A stretch of 64,000 bases of DNA from VRUE01 sp963717375. GTDB taxonomy: Bacteria > Actinomycetota > Thermoleophilia > Solirubrobacterales > 70-9. Shown one piece after another: positions 25,611-34,999 of the stretch. The first letter of the stretch is position 1. Each line of letters opens with the position of its first letter. The DNA lies in contig OY970329.1 of assembly GCA_963717375.1 (NCBI GenBank), forward strand, positions 1,984,001 through 2,048,000, written 5' to 3'. The position numbers were made by a program, and so were the translations under genes. The notes beneath the pieces were generated by a model. The model was given only the letters and a program-made list of their open reading frames with translations, was not told where the DNA came from and made no database searches.

Positions 25611-25802
25611 ATGGCCGCCGTGCCCCGCAAGCCAAAACCGCCGACCTGCGACGACTGTTACTTCCGCAAGAACCTGCTCTGCTCGCTCGAGCTTGAGGAG
25701 CCCTGCACGACCTTCCGGCCCAACCGCCCGGAGGGCCTCGTCCCACCGCGCCAGCCGGTTCTCTTGATGCGCCCGCCCCGCTGGGCATCGCAGGCAGCCT
25801 GA
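25611..25802 (+). CDS. Small cysteine-rich protein
   Basis: 63 residues from the ATG at 25611. Four cysteines are arranged CDDCYF(x)n C(x)n C (CDDC, LLCS, PCTTF) in the first half and could bind a metal. The rest is Pro/Arg-rich. I do not recognise a named family. The upstream 127 bases are a divergent promoter region with the hydroxylase gene. The frame extends 24 codons further upstream, but that part is not protein-like. Codon usage fits the genome, so it is probably genuine. Confidence 0.55.
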   Translation: MAAVPRKPKPPTCDDCYFRKNLLCSLELEEPCTTFRPNRPEGLVPPRQPVLLMRPPRWASQAA

Positions 25803-25843
25803 GGGCCAGGACCCGCGACTAGCGGTCTGGTTATGTTTTGACC

Positions 25844-26239
25844 ATGCCGGAGCGGGACCTCTATGCGTGGGCACGGACCACGTACGTCAGCAAGCGGAGC
25901 AGGGGCTTTACCCCGAACGTGGACGTCTACTACTGCGGGGAACCGCAGCAGGCCGTCGTCAAGGTCGATCTGGCTGGCGTTGAGCTTTCCGATGTTGGGA
26001 TAGAGGTCTCCGGGCGGCAGCTGGCGATCATGGGCGAACGGCCGGTTCAGGAGACCGAGGGACGGGTCTACCAACAGGTCGAGATTCCCTCGGGGCCGTT
26101 CCGACGCGTGGTCGAGCTGCAGGTCGATGTCGACGCCGAGCGCGCCAAGGCGACCTATGAGGACGGCGTGCTGCGGATCGAGCTGCCTCTGCGCGACCCG
26201 GCCGAGTCCACGCGCCGGGTCCCGATCGGACGGGAGTAG
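25844..26239 (+). CDS. Hsp20/alpha-crystallin small heat shock protein
   Basis: 131 residues. The alpha-crystallin domain spans about 27-125: PNVDVYYCGEPQQAVVKVDLAGV, VSGRQLAIMGERP, VEIPSGPFRRVVELQVDVDA, and the hallmark ATYEDGVLRIELPLRDP. It is an ATP-independent holdase that forms oligomers. The ATG at 25844 lies six bases after TATGTT (25832-25837), a leaderless-type start; an in-frame TTG two codons earlier is unlikely. lon begins three bases after the stop, so the two stress proteins form one operon: one holds, and the other degrades, damaged proteins. Confidence 0.93.
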   Translation: MPERDLYAWARTTYVSKRSRGFTPNVDVYYCGEPQQAVVKVDLAGVELSDVGIEVSGRQLAIMGERPVQETEGRVYQQVEIPSGPFRRVVELQVDVDAERAKATYEDGVLRIELPLRDPAESTRRVPIGRE

Positions 26240-26242
26240 TCG

Positions 26243-28627
26243 ATGGAGAACAGCCCAGTGCTCGAGGTGGTCGACTCGCTCGACGCCGAGAACGCCATCC
26301 GCGCCAGTGAGCCGTTGCCCGACGCGCTGCCCGTCCTGCCGTTGCGCGAGACGGTCACCTTCCCCGAGACGCTGACCCCGCTGGCAGTCGGCCAGGAGCG
26401 CTCGATCAAGCTGGTCGACGACGTGCTCGGCGCCAACCGGATGCTGGCGATGGTCGCCGCCCGCGACCCCGAGAACGAGGAGCCCGGGCCGGAGGATCTC
26501 TACGACGTCGGCGTTGTCGGCGTCGTCGCCCGCATGCTGAAGGTGCCCGACGGCACGCTGCGGATCCTCGTCCAGGGCTCACAACGCGTTCGCCTCGGCC
26601 CCTACGTCGCCGAGCAGCCGTACCTGGTCGCTCGGATCGCCGAACTGCCCGACGTGCTCGAGGACGGGCCCGAGCTCGAGGCGCTGACCCGCAACGTGCA
26701 GCGCACCTTCTCGCAGATCATCGAGCAGATCCCCTACCTGCCCGAGGAGCTGCAGATGGCGGTCGCCAACCTCGACGACCCGGCCGCGCTCGCTCACCTG
26801 ATCGCCGGCGCCCTGCGCATCTCCACCGAGGAGAAGCAGAGGCTGCTCGAGGAGCTCGAGGTCGTCGCCCGCCTCCGTCACCTCTCCCAGATCCTCACCC
26901 GCGAGCTCGAGGTCGTCCAGCTTGGCAGCCAGATCCAGTCCCAGGTCGAGTCCGAGATCGACAAGGGCCAGCGCGAGTTCTTCCTGCGCCAGCAGATGAA
27001 AGCGATCCAGGACGAGCTCGGCGAGGGCGACGAGCAGCAGGCCGAAGTCAACGAACTGCGCGAGAAAATCGAGGCGGCGAAACTCCCCGAGCACGCCCAG
27101 AAGGCCGCCGACCGCGAGCTCTCACGATTGGAGAAGCTGCCCCCGGCGGCAGCCGAGCACGGCGTCATCCGCACCTACCTAGAGTGGCTGGTCGAGTTGC
27201 CCTGGGCGGCCGAGACCGAGGACAACCTCGACATCGCCCACGCCCGCGAGGTGCTCGACGCCGATCACTACGACCTCGAGAAGGTCAAGGACCGCATCCT
27301 CGAGTACCTGGCGGTGCGCAAGCTGAAACCGGACTCCCCCGGACCGATCCTCTGCTTCGCTGGGCCGCCCGGCGTCGGCAAGACCAGCCTCGGCCGCTCG
27401 ATCGCCAAAGCGCTCGGCCGTGAATTCGAGCGGATCTCGGTTGGCGGCGTCCGCGACGAGGCGGAGATCCGCGGCCACCGCCGCACCTACATCGGCGCCC
27501 TGCCGGGGACGATCGTCCGCGCCCTGCGCGACGCCGGCTCGCGCAACCCCGTCTTCATGATCGACGAGATCGACAAGATGGGCGCCGACTTCCGCGGCGA
27601 CCCGGCCTCGGCGATGCTCGAGGTGCTCGACCCGGCCCAGAATGACTCCTTCCGCGACCACTACCTCGACCTCGAGTTCGACCTCTCTGAGGTGCTCTTC
27701 ATCGCCACCGCCAACGTCCTCGACACGATCCCCGGGCCGCTGCAGGACCGGATGGAGACGATCGAGCTGGCCGGCTACACGCAGGAAGAGAAGCTGCAGA
27801 TCGCCCGCCGCTACCTCGTCCCCCGCCAGATCAAGGCCAACGGGCTGAAGGCCTCCCAGATCGAGTTCGCCAACCCGGCACTGGCGGCGATCATCGACGA
27901 GTACACGCGCGAGGCCGGCGTCCGCAACCTCGAGCGACAGATCGGCACGATCTGTCGCAAAGTCGCGCGCAAAGTCGCCGAGGGCAAAGCAAAAGGCAAG
28001 AAGGAGAGGATCTCGGCCAAACGGGCCCGCGAGCTGCTCGGCCGCCGCCGCGTCTTCGCCGAGCAGCGCCGCCGCACCAAAGTACCCGGCGTCGCCACCG
28101 GCCTCGCCTGGACTCCGACCGGCGGCGACGTGCTCTTCATCGAGGCGACCTCGATGCCCGGCTCCGGCACCCTCACGATCACCGGCCAGCTCGGCGAGGT
28201 GATGAAGGAGTCGGCGCAGGCAGCGCTCTCCTACGTGCGCGGCCACTGGCGCGAGATCGCCCCCGACCTTGGCGAGGAATGGTTCGCCAAGCACGACATC
28301 CACATCCACGTGCCGGCCGGCGCCGTGCCCAAGGACGGCCCCTCGGCCGGCGTCGCGATGACCGTCGCCCTCTCGTCGCTGATCAGCGGCCGACCGGTTC
28401 GCAACGATGTTGCGATGACCGGAGAGGTGACGCTGACCGGCCAGGTGCTGCCGATCGGCGGCTTGAAGGAGAAGTCGCTGGCGGCGCAGCGGGCCGGGAT
28501 CAAGCGGGTTCTGGTGCCGGAGCGAAACGAGGGCGACGTGGCCGAGATCCCCGAGCACGAGCGCAGCGCGCTTGAGTTCGTCTACGTGGCCGAGGTCTCC
28601 AAAGCGATCGAAGCGGCGCTCGCTTAG
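26243..28627 (+). CDS. lon: ATP-dependent protease La (Lon)
   Basis: 794 residues, the normal length. The N-terminal substrate domain (about 30-225) begins LPVLPLRETVTFPE. A coiled coil follows. The AAA+ module has Walker A GPPGVGKT (about 375-382), Walker B VFMIDEIDKMG and sensor FIATANVLDTIP. The C-terminal protease domain contains the catalytic Ser in PKDGPSAGVAM and the catalytic Lys in GLKEKSLAA. It degrades misfolded and regulatory proteins in the cytoplasm. It is three bases after hsp20 and three before the glycosyltransferase gene. No HrcA- or HspR-type site was recognised upstream of the operon. Confidence 0.98.
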   Translation: MENSPVLEVVDSLDAENAIRASEPLPDALPVLPLRETVTFPETLTPLAVGQERSIKLVDDVLGANRMLAMVAARDPENEEPGPEDLYDVGVVGVVARMLKVPDGTLRILVQGSQRVRLGPYVAEQPYLVARIAELPDVLEDGPELEALTRNVQRTFSQIIEQIPYLPEELQMAVANLDDPAALAHLIAGALRISTEEKQRLLEELEVVARLRHLSQILTRELEVVQLGSQIQSQVESEIDKGQREFFLRQQMKAIQDELGEGDEQQAEVNELREKIEAAKLPEHAQKAADRELSRLEKLPPAAAEHGVIRTYLEWLVELPWAAETEDNLDIAHAREVLDADHYDLEKVKDRILEYLAVRKLKPDSPGPILCFAGPPGVGKTSLGRSIAKALGREFERISVGGVRDEAEIRGHRRTYIGALPGTIVRALRDAGSRNPVFMIDEIDKMGADFRGDPASAMLEVLDPAQNDSFRDHYLDLEFDLSEVLFIATANVLDTIPGPLQDRMETIELAGYTQEEKLQIARRYLVPRQIKANGLKASQIEFANPALAAIIDEYTREAGVRNLERQIGTICRKVARKVAEGKAKGKKERISAKRARELLGRRRVFAEQRRRTKVPGVATGLAWTPTGGDVLFIEATSMPGSGTLTITGQLGEVMKESAQAALSYVRGHWREIAPDLGEEWFAKHDIHIHVPAGAVPKDGPSAGVAMTVALSSLISGRPVRNDVAMTGEVTLTGQVLPIGGLKEKSLAAQRAGIKRVLVPERNEGDVAEIPEHERSALEFVYVAEVSKAIEAALA

Positions 28628-28630
28628 GCG

Positions 28631-30172
28631 ATGGAGGCTGCTGGGGCGCTGGGCAGGGGCAGCCTGTCGACGTATCTGGAGGCGGCCGGCGAGGCGGTGC
28701 GCTCGCGTTCGCGAACCTTCTGGATCGTCGCCGGCCTGACCGTCGTCGCCGCGGGGCTGCGCTTCGCGACCCTCGGCGTGCAGAGCTACCACCACGACGA
28801 GATCGTCACCGCCAGCCGCATCCTCCGCGGCAGCTTCTGGCACGCGATGGACGCGGTCGGCTTCAGCGAGTCGGCGCCGCCGCTCTACTACGCCCTGGCC
28901 TGGCTCTGGACCCAGGTGACCGGCACCGGCGAGGCCGGCCTGCGCTCGGTCTCGGCCCTGGCGGGAGTCGCCACGGTGCCGGTGGCCTACCTGCTCGGCG
29001 CCGAGCTGAGCAGCCGCCGCGCCGGCATCGCCGCCGCCGCCCTGGTCGCGGTCAACCCGATGCTGGTCTGGTACTCGCAGGAGGCGCGCGCCTACGCGCT
29101 CTTCGCGCTGCTCACCGCGCTCTCGCTGCTCTACTTCGTGCGGGCGCTCGACCAGGGGCGCCGGCGTGACTTCGTCGCCTGGGGGATCGCCTCGGCCCTG
29201 GCCCTCGCCACTCATTACTTCGCCGCCTTTCCGATCGCCGCCGAGGCCCTCTGGCTGCTGCGCCGACGGGGCAGGCAGACGGCACCCGGCCTCGGGATCC
29301 TTGCCGCGGCCGGCCTGCTGCTGGCGCCGCTGGCGATCCACCAGATGTCGATCGGCCACGCCGAGTGGATCGGCGGCCGCAGTCTCGGCCACCGTCTCTG
29401 GGAGACGGGCCTCTCCTTCGTGCTGGGGGAGACGGGGGACATCATCGCGCGGCCCGAGCACCCGCTGCTGGCGGTCGTCCCCTGCCTGCTCGTCGTCGCG
29501 GGGCTGGTCCTGGTGATCACCCGGGGCGACCGGCGCGAGCACCGTGCCGCGGGCATCCCGCTGGTCCTCGCCGCGGTGACGGTGGTGATCCCGGTCGCCC
29601 TCGGCCTGCTCGCCCCCGGCAAGGACTACGTCCTCGCTCGCAATCTGCTGCCCGCACTTGTGCCGCTGCTGGTCGCCGTCGCGGTCGGCTTCACCCTGCG
29701 CGGCGCCCGCCGCGGCGGCACCGTCCTCGCCGCGGCGCTGGTTGCCTATTCGCTTGGCTTCTCCATCTGGGCGAGCGTCTCGCCGGCGTTGCAGCGGCCC
29801 GACTGGGACGCGGTCGCCTCCGCCATCGGCGAACCGACGACGCCGCGGGCGATGGTGACCTGGACCCTGGGAGAGGCTTCGCTGCGCTACTACCTCTCGA
29901 CCGGCTCGATCCAGGTCCAGCCCTCCGACGGCTTCGATTGGTGGGTCGGTGAAATCGATTTCATCTCCGACGGGCCGGCCCCGCCACCCCCGGCGAAGCT
30001 GCTCGGGCCGGGGTTCCGGCAGGCGGGCTATCAGCAGGTCGGCCGCCTCTACGTGCGCCGCTACTCGCGCACGGCCCCCGGCTTGGCCCCGCTGCGCCTG
30101 CGAGCGATCCGCGGTACCGAGCTTGGCTTCCATTCCAACGGGGTACTCCTCGACGGGATCAGCCCGAAATGA
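28631..30172 (+). CDS. GT39-like membrane glycosyltransferase (ArnT/PMT family)
   Basis: 513 residues with about 10-12 membrane helices. The acidic pair after the first helix is Asp56-Glu57 in YHHDEIVTASRIL, the usual catalytic site in GT-C enzymes that use polyprenyl-phosphate sugars. PPLYYALAWLW, AALVAVNPMLVWYSQEARAY and ATHYFAAFPIAAEA are typical PMT_2 features. It presumably transfers a sugar from a lipid carrier to a protein or glycolipid on the outer face. The last 100 residues form a soluble tail. It begins three bases after lon, so it is probably read through from that operon, although a functional link is not obvious. Confidence 0.82.
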   Translation: MEAAGALGRGSLSTYLEAAGEAVRSRSRTFWIVAGLTVVAAGLRFATLGVQSYHHDEIVTASRILRGSFWHAMDAVGFSESAPPLYYALAWLWTQVTGTGEAGLRSVSALAGVATVPVAYLLGAELSSRRAGIAAAALVAVNPMLVWYSQEARAYALFALLTALSLLYFVRALDQGRRRDFVAWGIASALALATHYFAAFPIAAEALWLLRRRGRQTAPGLGILAAAGLLLAPLAIHQMSIGHAEWIGGRSLGHRLWETGLSFVLGETGDIIARPEHPLLAVVPCLLVVAGLVLVITRGDRREHRAAGIPLVLAAVTVVIPVALGLLAPGKDYVLARNLLPALVPLLVAVAVGFTLRGARRGGTVLAAALVAYSLGFSIWASVSPALQRPDWDAVASAIGEPTTPRAMVTWTLGEASLRYYLSTGSIQVQPSDGFDWWVGEIDFISDGPAPPPPAKLLGPGFRQAGYQQVGRLYVRRYSRTAPGLAPLRLRAIRGTELGFHSNGVLLDGISPK

Positions 30173-30219
30173 TTTCGAGTTATCCTGACCGTTCCCGGAG
30201 ATACCAGCGAGGAGAAGGC

Positions 30220-30645
30220 ATGAGCAAGACCAAGGCGACCCAGGCCGCCGATCTTTATTCGACCGCACGCGAGAACCCCTACGTGCAGCGTCTTGTCGAG
30301 GACGACGAGCTGCGCGACAGCCTCAAGAACGCTTTCGAAGCGGCGAAGGGCGCCTACGGCCGGGCAACGAGCAACGGCAGCGCGGTCAAGGCGGTCACCA
30401 GCGACAAGAAGGTCCAGCGCGACCTCAAGGTCGCGGCGGAGAACCTGCGCGACGCCTCCGAGGCTTTCCGGGCGCCGAAGAAGCGCAAGAAGAGCCGCCT
30501 CGGTCGCATCGTCCTGCTCGCCCTGGTCGGCGCGGTGGTCGCACTCGTTGTCAGCGAGGACGCCCGCAAGACCGTGCTCGACGCTCTCTTCGGTGCCGAG
30601 GAGGAGTTCGAGTACACGAGCACCACCAGCATCAACGGCTCCTGA
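30220..30645 (+). CDS. Small single-pass membrane protein of unknown function
   Basis: 141 residues from the ATG at 30220, preceded by GGAGAAGG. About 1-85 are charged and helical (LYSTARENPYVQRLVEDDELRD, KAVTSDKKVQRDLKVAAENLRDASEAF). A basic patch KKRKKSR precedes one membrane helix (about 92-111, IVLLALVGAVVALVV), then a short acidic tail with Thr/Ser. The positive-inside rule places the long N-terminal part in the cytoplasm. No family recognised. Confidence 0.7.
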   Translation: MSKTKATQAADLYSTARENPYVQRLVEDDELRDSLKNAFEAAKGAYGRATSNGSAVKAVTSDKKVQRDLKVAAENLRDASEAFRAPKKRKKSRLGRIVLLALVGAVVALVVSEDARKTVLDALFGAEEEFEYTSTTSINGS

Positions 30646-30695
30646 ATTTCGCTCGCACCCTCGCTTGCCGCCCGTTCTCTCCATAGACTGAGTAC

Positions 30696-31304
30696 ATGGA
30701 GGCGGCAACCAAGGAGCGTGAGCTAAGCGGCGAGAAGGCCCAGCGCATCGTCGATGCAATGCGGCTCAGCGTCGCCAAGCGCGGCGCGGCGGGCTCTACT
30801 TTCGAGCACGTCGCCCGCGAGGCCGGGGTCAGCCGCGGCCTTCTCCACTACTACTTCGGGACCAAGGAGCGGCTGCTGGTCGAGGTGGTGCGGCGCGATG
30901 CCGAGATCCGCGTGGCGCGCCTCGACGAACCGCTGGCCAAGGCGCAGACCGTCGACGACGTGGTCGACGTCCTGCTCGCCAGCCTCACCGACCTGATCGA
31001 GAACGAGCCAGCCTTCTTCCTGCTCCTCTACGAGCTCTTCAGCGCCGGCCGCCGCAACCCGGAGATCCAGCACGAGGTCGGCCAGCTCTTCGAGCGCACC
31101 CGCTCCCACGTGGCCGAAGTGCTGCGGGCGAAGGAGCGCGAGGGAGTGCTCAAGCTGCGCTATGACGCCGAGGAGATCGTCTCCTACCTCTTCGCCATCG
31201 CCGACGGCTTTGCGCTGCAGGCGCTCTCCGACCCGAAGCGGGACATCAGCGGCGGCCTCGCCGTTGCCGCCGCGTCGGGGCGCTACCTCCTGATCGACGA
31301 GTAG
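30696..31304 (+). CDS. TetR/AcrR-family transcriptional regulator
   Basis: 202 residues. The N-terminal HTH (about 15-62) contains RIVDAMRLSVAKRGAAGSTF, VAREAGVSRGLLHYYFGTKERLL. The rest is the all-helical ligand-binding domain. The ATG at 30696 is six bases after TAGACT (30684-30689), so the message may be leaderless; CTCCAT/ATGGAG arms (30679-30684 and 30696-30701) surround that promoter and may be its own operator. The MMPL exporter gene lies 77 bases downstream, with GGCTGG/CCAGCC palindromes between, so it is the probable target. TetR proteins usually repress an exporter until a ligand binds. Confidence 0.9.
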   Translation: MEAATKERELSGEKAQRIVDAMRLSVAKRGAAGSTFEHVAREAGVSRGLLHYYFGTKERLLVEVVRRDAEIRVARLDEPLAKAQTVDDVVDVLLASLTDLIENEPAFFLLLYELFSAGRRNPEIQHEVGQLFERTRSHVAEVLRAKEREGVLKLRYDAEEIVSYLFAIADGFALQALSDPKRDISGGLAVAAASGRYLLIDE

Positions 31305-31364
31305 CGGGCCGCTCCGGCGGTTCAGAGTGACGCCCTTCACAGACGGCTGGCCGTTTGTCCGAAA

Positions 31365-31380
31365 GGCTGGCCAACCAGCC
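31365..31380. promoter_or_regulatory. Operator-like palindrome before the second MMPL gene
   Basis: GGCTGG-CCAA-CCAGCC occupies 31365-31380, immediately before the MMPL ATG at 31382. A second related word, ACGGCTGGCCGT, lies at 31343-31354. The same half-site GGCTG/CAGCC forms the core of the larger palindrome at 36328-36353. TetR binding is inferred from the adjacent tetR gene. Confidence 0.45.
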
Positions 31381-31381
31381 A

Positions 31382-33574
31382 ATGCGCGACTTCATGGTCA
31401 AACTCGCAGGGTTCCTCGGCCGCCGCCGGCGCTGGGTCGTGCTCGCCTGGCTTGCGGTCGTGCTGGCGGCGCTTCCCCTCGCCTCGCGCCAGACGGAACA
31501 CCTCACCGGGGGCGGCTTCGACGTCCCGGGCAGCGAGTCGAAAGCGGTCAACGACTCGATCGAACGCGACTTCAGCAACACCACGGGCAGCATCGCGGTG
31601 CTCTTGAAGGCCCAGCCCGATGCGGGGCAGGCGGCTCGAACTGCCGCCATCGCGCGGGTCCGGCGGGCGGTTGCGGGTCTTGACGAAGTTTCTCTGCCCC
31701 CGTCGGTAGCCCGCCGCGGCGAGTTGGCGCTGCAGCGGACCGGGACGGCGATGCTGCCGCTGCGCAGCGAACAGTCCTCCGACCGCCAGATCGATTCGGC
31801 GACGACGCTGCGCGAAGACCTCGATCCCGGCACCGCGACCGCCGGCGTCACCACCTACCTGGCGGGACAGCCGACTATCTGGGCCGGCATGCAGGAGCTC
31901 TCGAAGGAAGACCTCTCCAAAGCCGAGGCCGGCGGCTTCCCGATCGTCGCGATCATCCTCCTGGTCGTCTTCGGCTCGCTCGCCGCCGCGGTCCTGCCGC
32001 TGGTGCTCGGCTTCGCCAGCGTGATCGTCACCGGGGCGCTGATCTACTTCTTCTCGCTGCAGATGGAGACCTCGGTCTTTGTCACCAACATGGCCTCGAT
32101 GATCGGGATCGGGGTGGCGATCGACTACTCGCTGTTCATCCTCGCCCGCTACCGCGAGGAGCGGGCAGCCGGCCGCGAGCCCGAGGCGGCGCGGGCGCAG
32201 GCACTTTCGACTTCAGGGCTGGCGGTGGCCTTTTCCGGCCTCGCTGTGATCGTCTCCCTGGCCGGCCTCTGGATGGTCGACAACCAGGCGCTGCGTTCGA
32301 TGGCGCTGGGGGCGATGACCGTGGTCGCCGTCTCGATCCTCACCGCGGTGACCCTGCTGCCGGCGCTGATCGCGATGCTGGGCGATCGCGTCCTCCCCGG
32401 CGGCGTCGTCGCCAAGGTGCTGGGCGTCTTCCGCCGCCGCGGCGAGCGCCCGGACCGCGAGGCCTTCTGGGTTCGCTGGACGACGCGGGTGATGGCGCAT
32501 CCGTGGCGGGCGGTGATCGGCGTCTCCGCTGTGCTGCTCACCCTGGCGATCCCACTGCTCTCGATCGAAACCGGCACCCAGGCGCTCAAGCAGTTCCCCA
32601 CCGACAGCGACGTCCGGGTCGGCAACGAACTTGCCGCCAAGCAGGTGGGGGGCGCCGCCGATCCGGTGCAGATCGTCGCCTCCTTCGAGGGCTCGCGTCC
32701 GGACCGTGCCGCCGTGGCGAGCTTCACCCGCACGATTGAGGCGACCCCCGGGGTCAGCTCCGTCGCGCCGCCCGCCTTCGCCGGCGACAGCGTCCTGATC
32801 CAGGCGACGCCGAGCACCCCAAGCGAGTCCGACGCGACTATCGCGCTGATCTCGAGACTGCACGACGGGGTCGTGCCCGCCACCGAGCTGAGCCGGGTCG
32901 CGACCGTCGAGGTCGGCGGCGAAACAGCCCGCAGCCAGGACGCGCGAGCCCAGATCAGCGGCTCGATGTGGAAGATCATCCTCTTCGTCCTGGCGCTCAG
33001 CTACCTGGTGCTGATGGTGATGCTGCGCTCGCTGCTGCTGCCGCTGAAGGCGGTGCTGATGAACCTGCTCTCGATCGGGGCGGCGTTCGGCGTCCTCGTC
33101 GCGATCTTCCAGTGGGGCTGGTTCTCCAACTTGCTCGGCTTCGAAAGCCAGGGCGCGCTCGACACGATCAACGTGCCGCTGATCTTCGCCATCGTCTTCG
33201 GCCTCTCGATGGACTACGAGGTCTTCCTGATGTCGCGCATCCGCGAGCACTACCTCGAGCACGGCGACAACGAGCGCGCCGTGGCCGAAGGGCTCTCGAC
33301 CAGCGCCCGCACGATTTCCTCGGCGGCGCTGATCATGACCGCGGTCTTCTCCGTCTTCGTGCTCACCGGCGTGCCCTCGATCAAGGAGCTCGGCCTCGGC
33401 TGCGCGGTGGCGATCGCGCTTGACGCGACGCTGGTCCGCCTGATCCTCGTCCCGGCGGCGATGAAGTTGCTGGGCAGCTGGAACTGGTGGATGCCCTCTT
33501 GGCTCGATCGCGCCCTGCCGGACCTGAGCTTTGAGGCCGGCGGCACGCCCGAGCCCGAGCCCGAGCTGACCTGA
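31382..33574 (+). CDS. MMPL-family RND transporter (second copy)
   Basis: 730 residues from the ATG at 31382; a TTG nine codons upstream is possible but lies in the palindrome region. The architecture is the usual duplicated 12-helix MMPL. The Asp-Tyr pairs are present (GVAIDYSLFILARYREE and GLSMDYEVFLMSRIREHY), and both halves have the conserved ALRSMALGAMTVVAV and SAALIMTAVFSVFV helices. It probably exports a lipid or hydrophobic compound using protons. It is controlled by its own TetR rather than by PadR. The amidase starts 18 bases after it. It is only moderately similar to the copy at 2970-5117, so the two are distinct exporters. Confidence 0.9.
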   Translation: MRDFMVKLAGFLGRRRRWVVLAWLAVVLAALPLASRQTEHLTGGGFDVPGSESKAVNDSIERDFSNTTGSIAVLLKAQPDAGQAARTAAIARVRRAVAGLDEVSLPPSVARRGELALQRTGTAMLPLRSEQSSDRQIDSATTLREDLDPGTATAGVTTYLAGQPTIWAGMQELSKEDLSKAEAGGFPIVAIILLVVFGSLAAAVLPLVLGFASVIVTGALIYFFSLQMETSVFVTNMASMIGIGVAIDYSLFILARYREERAAGREPEAARAQALSTSGLAVAFSGLAVIVSLAGLWMVDNQALRSMALGAMTVVAVSILTAVTLLPALIAMLGDRVLPGGVVAKVLGVFRRRGERPDREAFWVRWTTRVMAHPWRAVIGVSAVLLTLAIPLLSIETGTQALKQFPTDSDVRVGNELAAKQVGGAADPVQIVASFEGSRPDRAAVASFTRTIEATPGVSSVAPPAFAGDSVLIQATPSTPSESDATIALISRLHDGVVPATELSRVATVEVGGETARSQDARAQISGSMWKIILFVLALSYLVLMVMLRSLLLPLKAVLMNLLSIGAAFGVLVAIFQWGWFSNLLGFESQGALDTINVPLIFAIVFGLSMDYEVFLMSRIREHYLEHGDNERAVAEGLSTSARTISSAALIMTAVFSVFVLTGVPSIKELGLGCAVAIALDATLVRLILVPAAMKLLGSWNWWMPSWLDRALPDLSFEAGGTPEPEPELT

Positions 33575-33592
33575 GCCAATAGTCTCCCGGCG

Positions 33593-34999
33593 ATGAGCGA
33601 CGACCTCGCATTTGCGGGAGCGGCGAAACAGGCGGAGATGGTGCGGGCGGGGGAGGTTTCGCCGCGCGAGCTGGTGCAGCTCTGCCTCGACCGGATCGCC
33701 CGCCTCGACCCGCAGCTGAACTCCTTCCGCAAGGTCTTCGCCGAGAAGGCCCTGCTCGAGGCCGAGCAGGCCGAAGCGCGGCTGAAGGCCGGCGACGAGC
33801 GGCCGCTGCTCGGCGTGCCGATCGCGATCAAGGACGAAGTCGACGTCGCCGGCGAGGTCAACACGCACGGCACCGACGCCTTCACCGAGCCGGCCCGCGA
33901 GGATTCCGAGATGGTGCGCCGCCTGCGCGAGGCGGGCGCGATCGTGGTCGGCTTGACTCAGCTGCCCGAGCTGGCAATTTGCGGCTTCACCGAGTCGGCC
34001 ACCTATGGCGTCACCCGCAATCCCTGGAACCTGCAGCGCACCCCGGCCGGCTCGAGCGGCGGCTCGGGGGCCGCTGTCGCCGCCGGGCTCGTTCCGATCG
34101 CCTCCGCCGGCGACGGGGCCGGCTCGATTCGCCTTCCCGCGGCGTCCTGCGGGCTCTTCGGCCTCAAGCCCTCGCGTGGCCGGATCTCCCTTGCCCCGCT
34201 CGAGGACGGCTGGCACGGTCTTGCCGTGCTCGGCTGCCTCAGCCGCAGCGTGCTCGATACCGCGCTCTGGCTCGACATCACAGCCGGTGGCTCCTCGGAG
34301 CCGGGCGCGCCGCCGCCGCCCGAACGTCCCTTCGTCGAGTCGGCGAAGGCGCCGCCCGGCAAGCTGCGGGTCGCCTACTCGACCCTGGCCCCGAGGGCCG
34401 CAGCTCCGCCCACGGTCGATCAGGTGGTCAAGGACGCTGTCGTCGACGCCGCCGAGCTAATGCGCTCTCTCGGCCACGACGTCAGTCAGCGCGATCCAGA
34501 CTGGCGCCGAATCGGAGACAATATCTTTCCGCGCTTTTTGCGCGGGGTTGCCGACACGGTTGGCGAAGTGCCCCTCCCCGAGCGTCTCGAACGGCGCACC
34601 CGCGGCTTCGGCCGCCTCGGCCAGCTGCTCCCGGAGGGGCTCTATCAGCGTGCTCTGCGCGGCCGCGAGGCCGACGTCGCCCGCGTCAACGCGATCTTCG
34701 ACTCCGTCGACGTCCTCGTCACCCCGGTGATGGGCGGCACGGCGCTGCCGATCCGCCGCTGGGAGGGACAGGGCGCGCTGCGCACGGTCCTCGGGATGAG
34801 CCGCTTCTATCCCTACTGCGTGCCCTGGAACCACCTCGGCAACCCGGCGATGTCAGTTCCGACCGGCTTCGCCGACGACGGCATGCCGCTCGCCGTCCAG
34901 ATCATCGGCCGCCCCGGCGAGGAGGCGACCCTGCTTTCGCTGGCCGCTCAGCTCGAGGCCGAGCGGCCCTGGGCGCCCGCCCGCCCGCCGATCTCCTAG
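33593..34999 (+). CDS. Amidase-signature family hydrolase
   Basis: 468 residues. The Ser-cisSer-Lys triad is recognisable: Lys in GVPIAIKDEVDVAG (about residue 82), the structural Ser in TPAGSSGGSGAAVAAG, and the nucleophile region DGAGSIRLPAASCGLFGLKPSRGR. The family hydrolyses amides, including fatty and aryl amides. The ATG at 33593 follows TAGTCT (33580-33585) by seven bases, so it may have its own promoter even though it follows the MMPL closely. The GGSIR of many members is here GAGSIR. Its stop overlaps that of the convergent R2lox-SCP2 gene by the four bases CTAG. The substrate is unknown. Confidence 0.92.
   Translation: MSDDLAFAGAAKQAEMVRAGEVSPRELVQLCLDRIARLDPQLNSFRKVFAEKALLEAEQAEARLKAGDERPLLGVPIAIKDEVDVAGEVNTHGTDAFTEPAREDSEMVRRLREAGAIVVGLTQLPELAICGFTESATYGVTRNPWNLQRTPAGSSGGSGAAVAAGLVPIASAGDGAGSIRLPAASCGLFGLKPSRGRISLAPLEDGWHGLAVLGCLSRSVLDTALWLDITAGGSSEPGAPPPPERPFVESAKAPPGKLRVAYSTLAPRAAAPPTVDQVVKDAVVDAAELMRSLGHDVSQRDPDWRRIGDNIFPRFLRGVADTVGEVPLPERLERRTRGFGRLGQLLPEGLYQRALRGREADVARVNAIFDSVDVLVTPVMGGTALPIRRWEGQGALRTVLGMSRFYPYCVPWNHLGNPAMSVPTGFADDGMPLAVQIIGRPGEEATLLSLAAQLEAERPWAPARPPIS

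Noticed and set aside
27179..30268. 1029-codon open frame antisense to lon and the GT39-like gene
   Set aside because: It lies wholly opposite two well-supported genes, its protein is Arg/Gly/Asp-rich without recognisable domains, and such long antisense frames are expected at this base composition.
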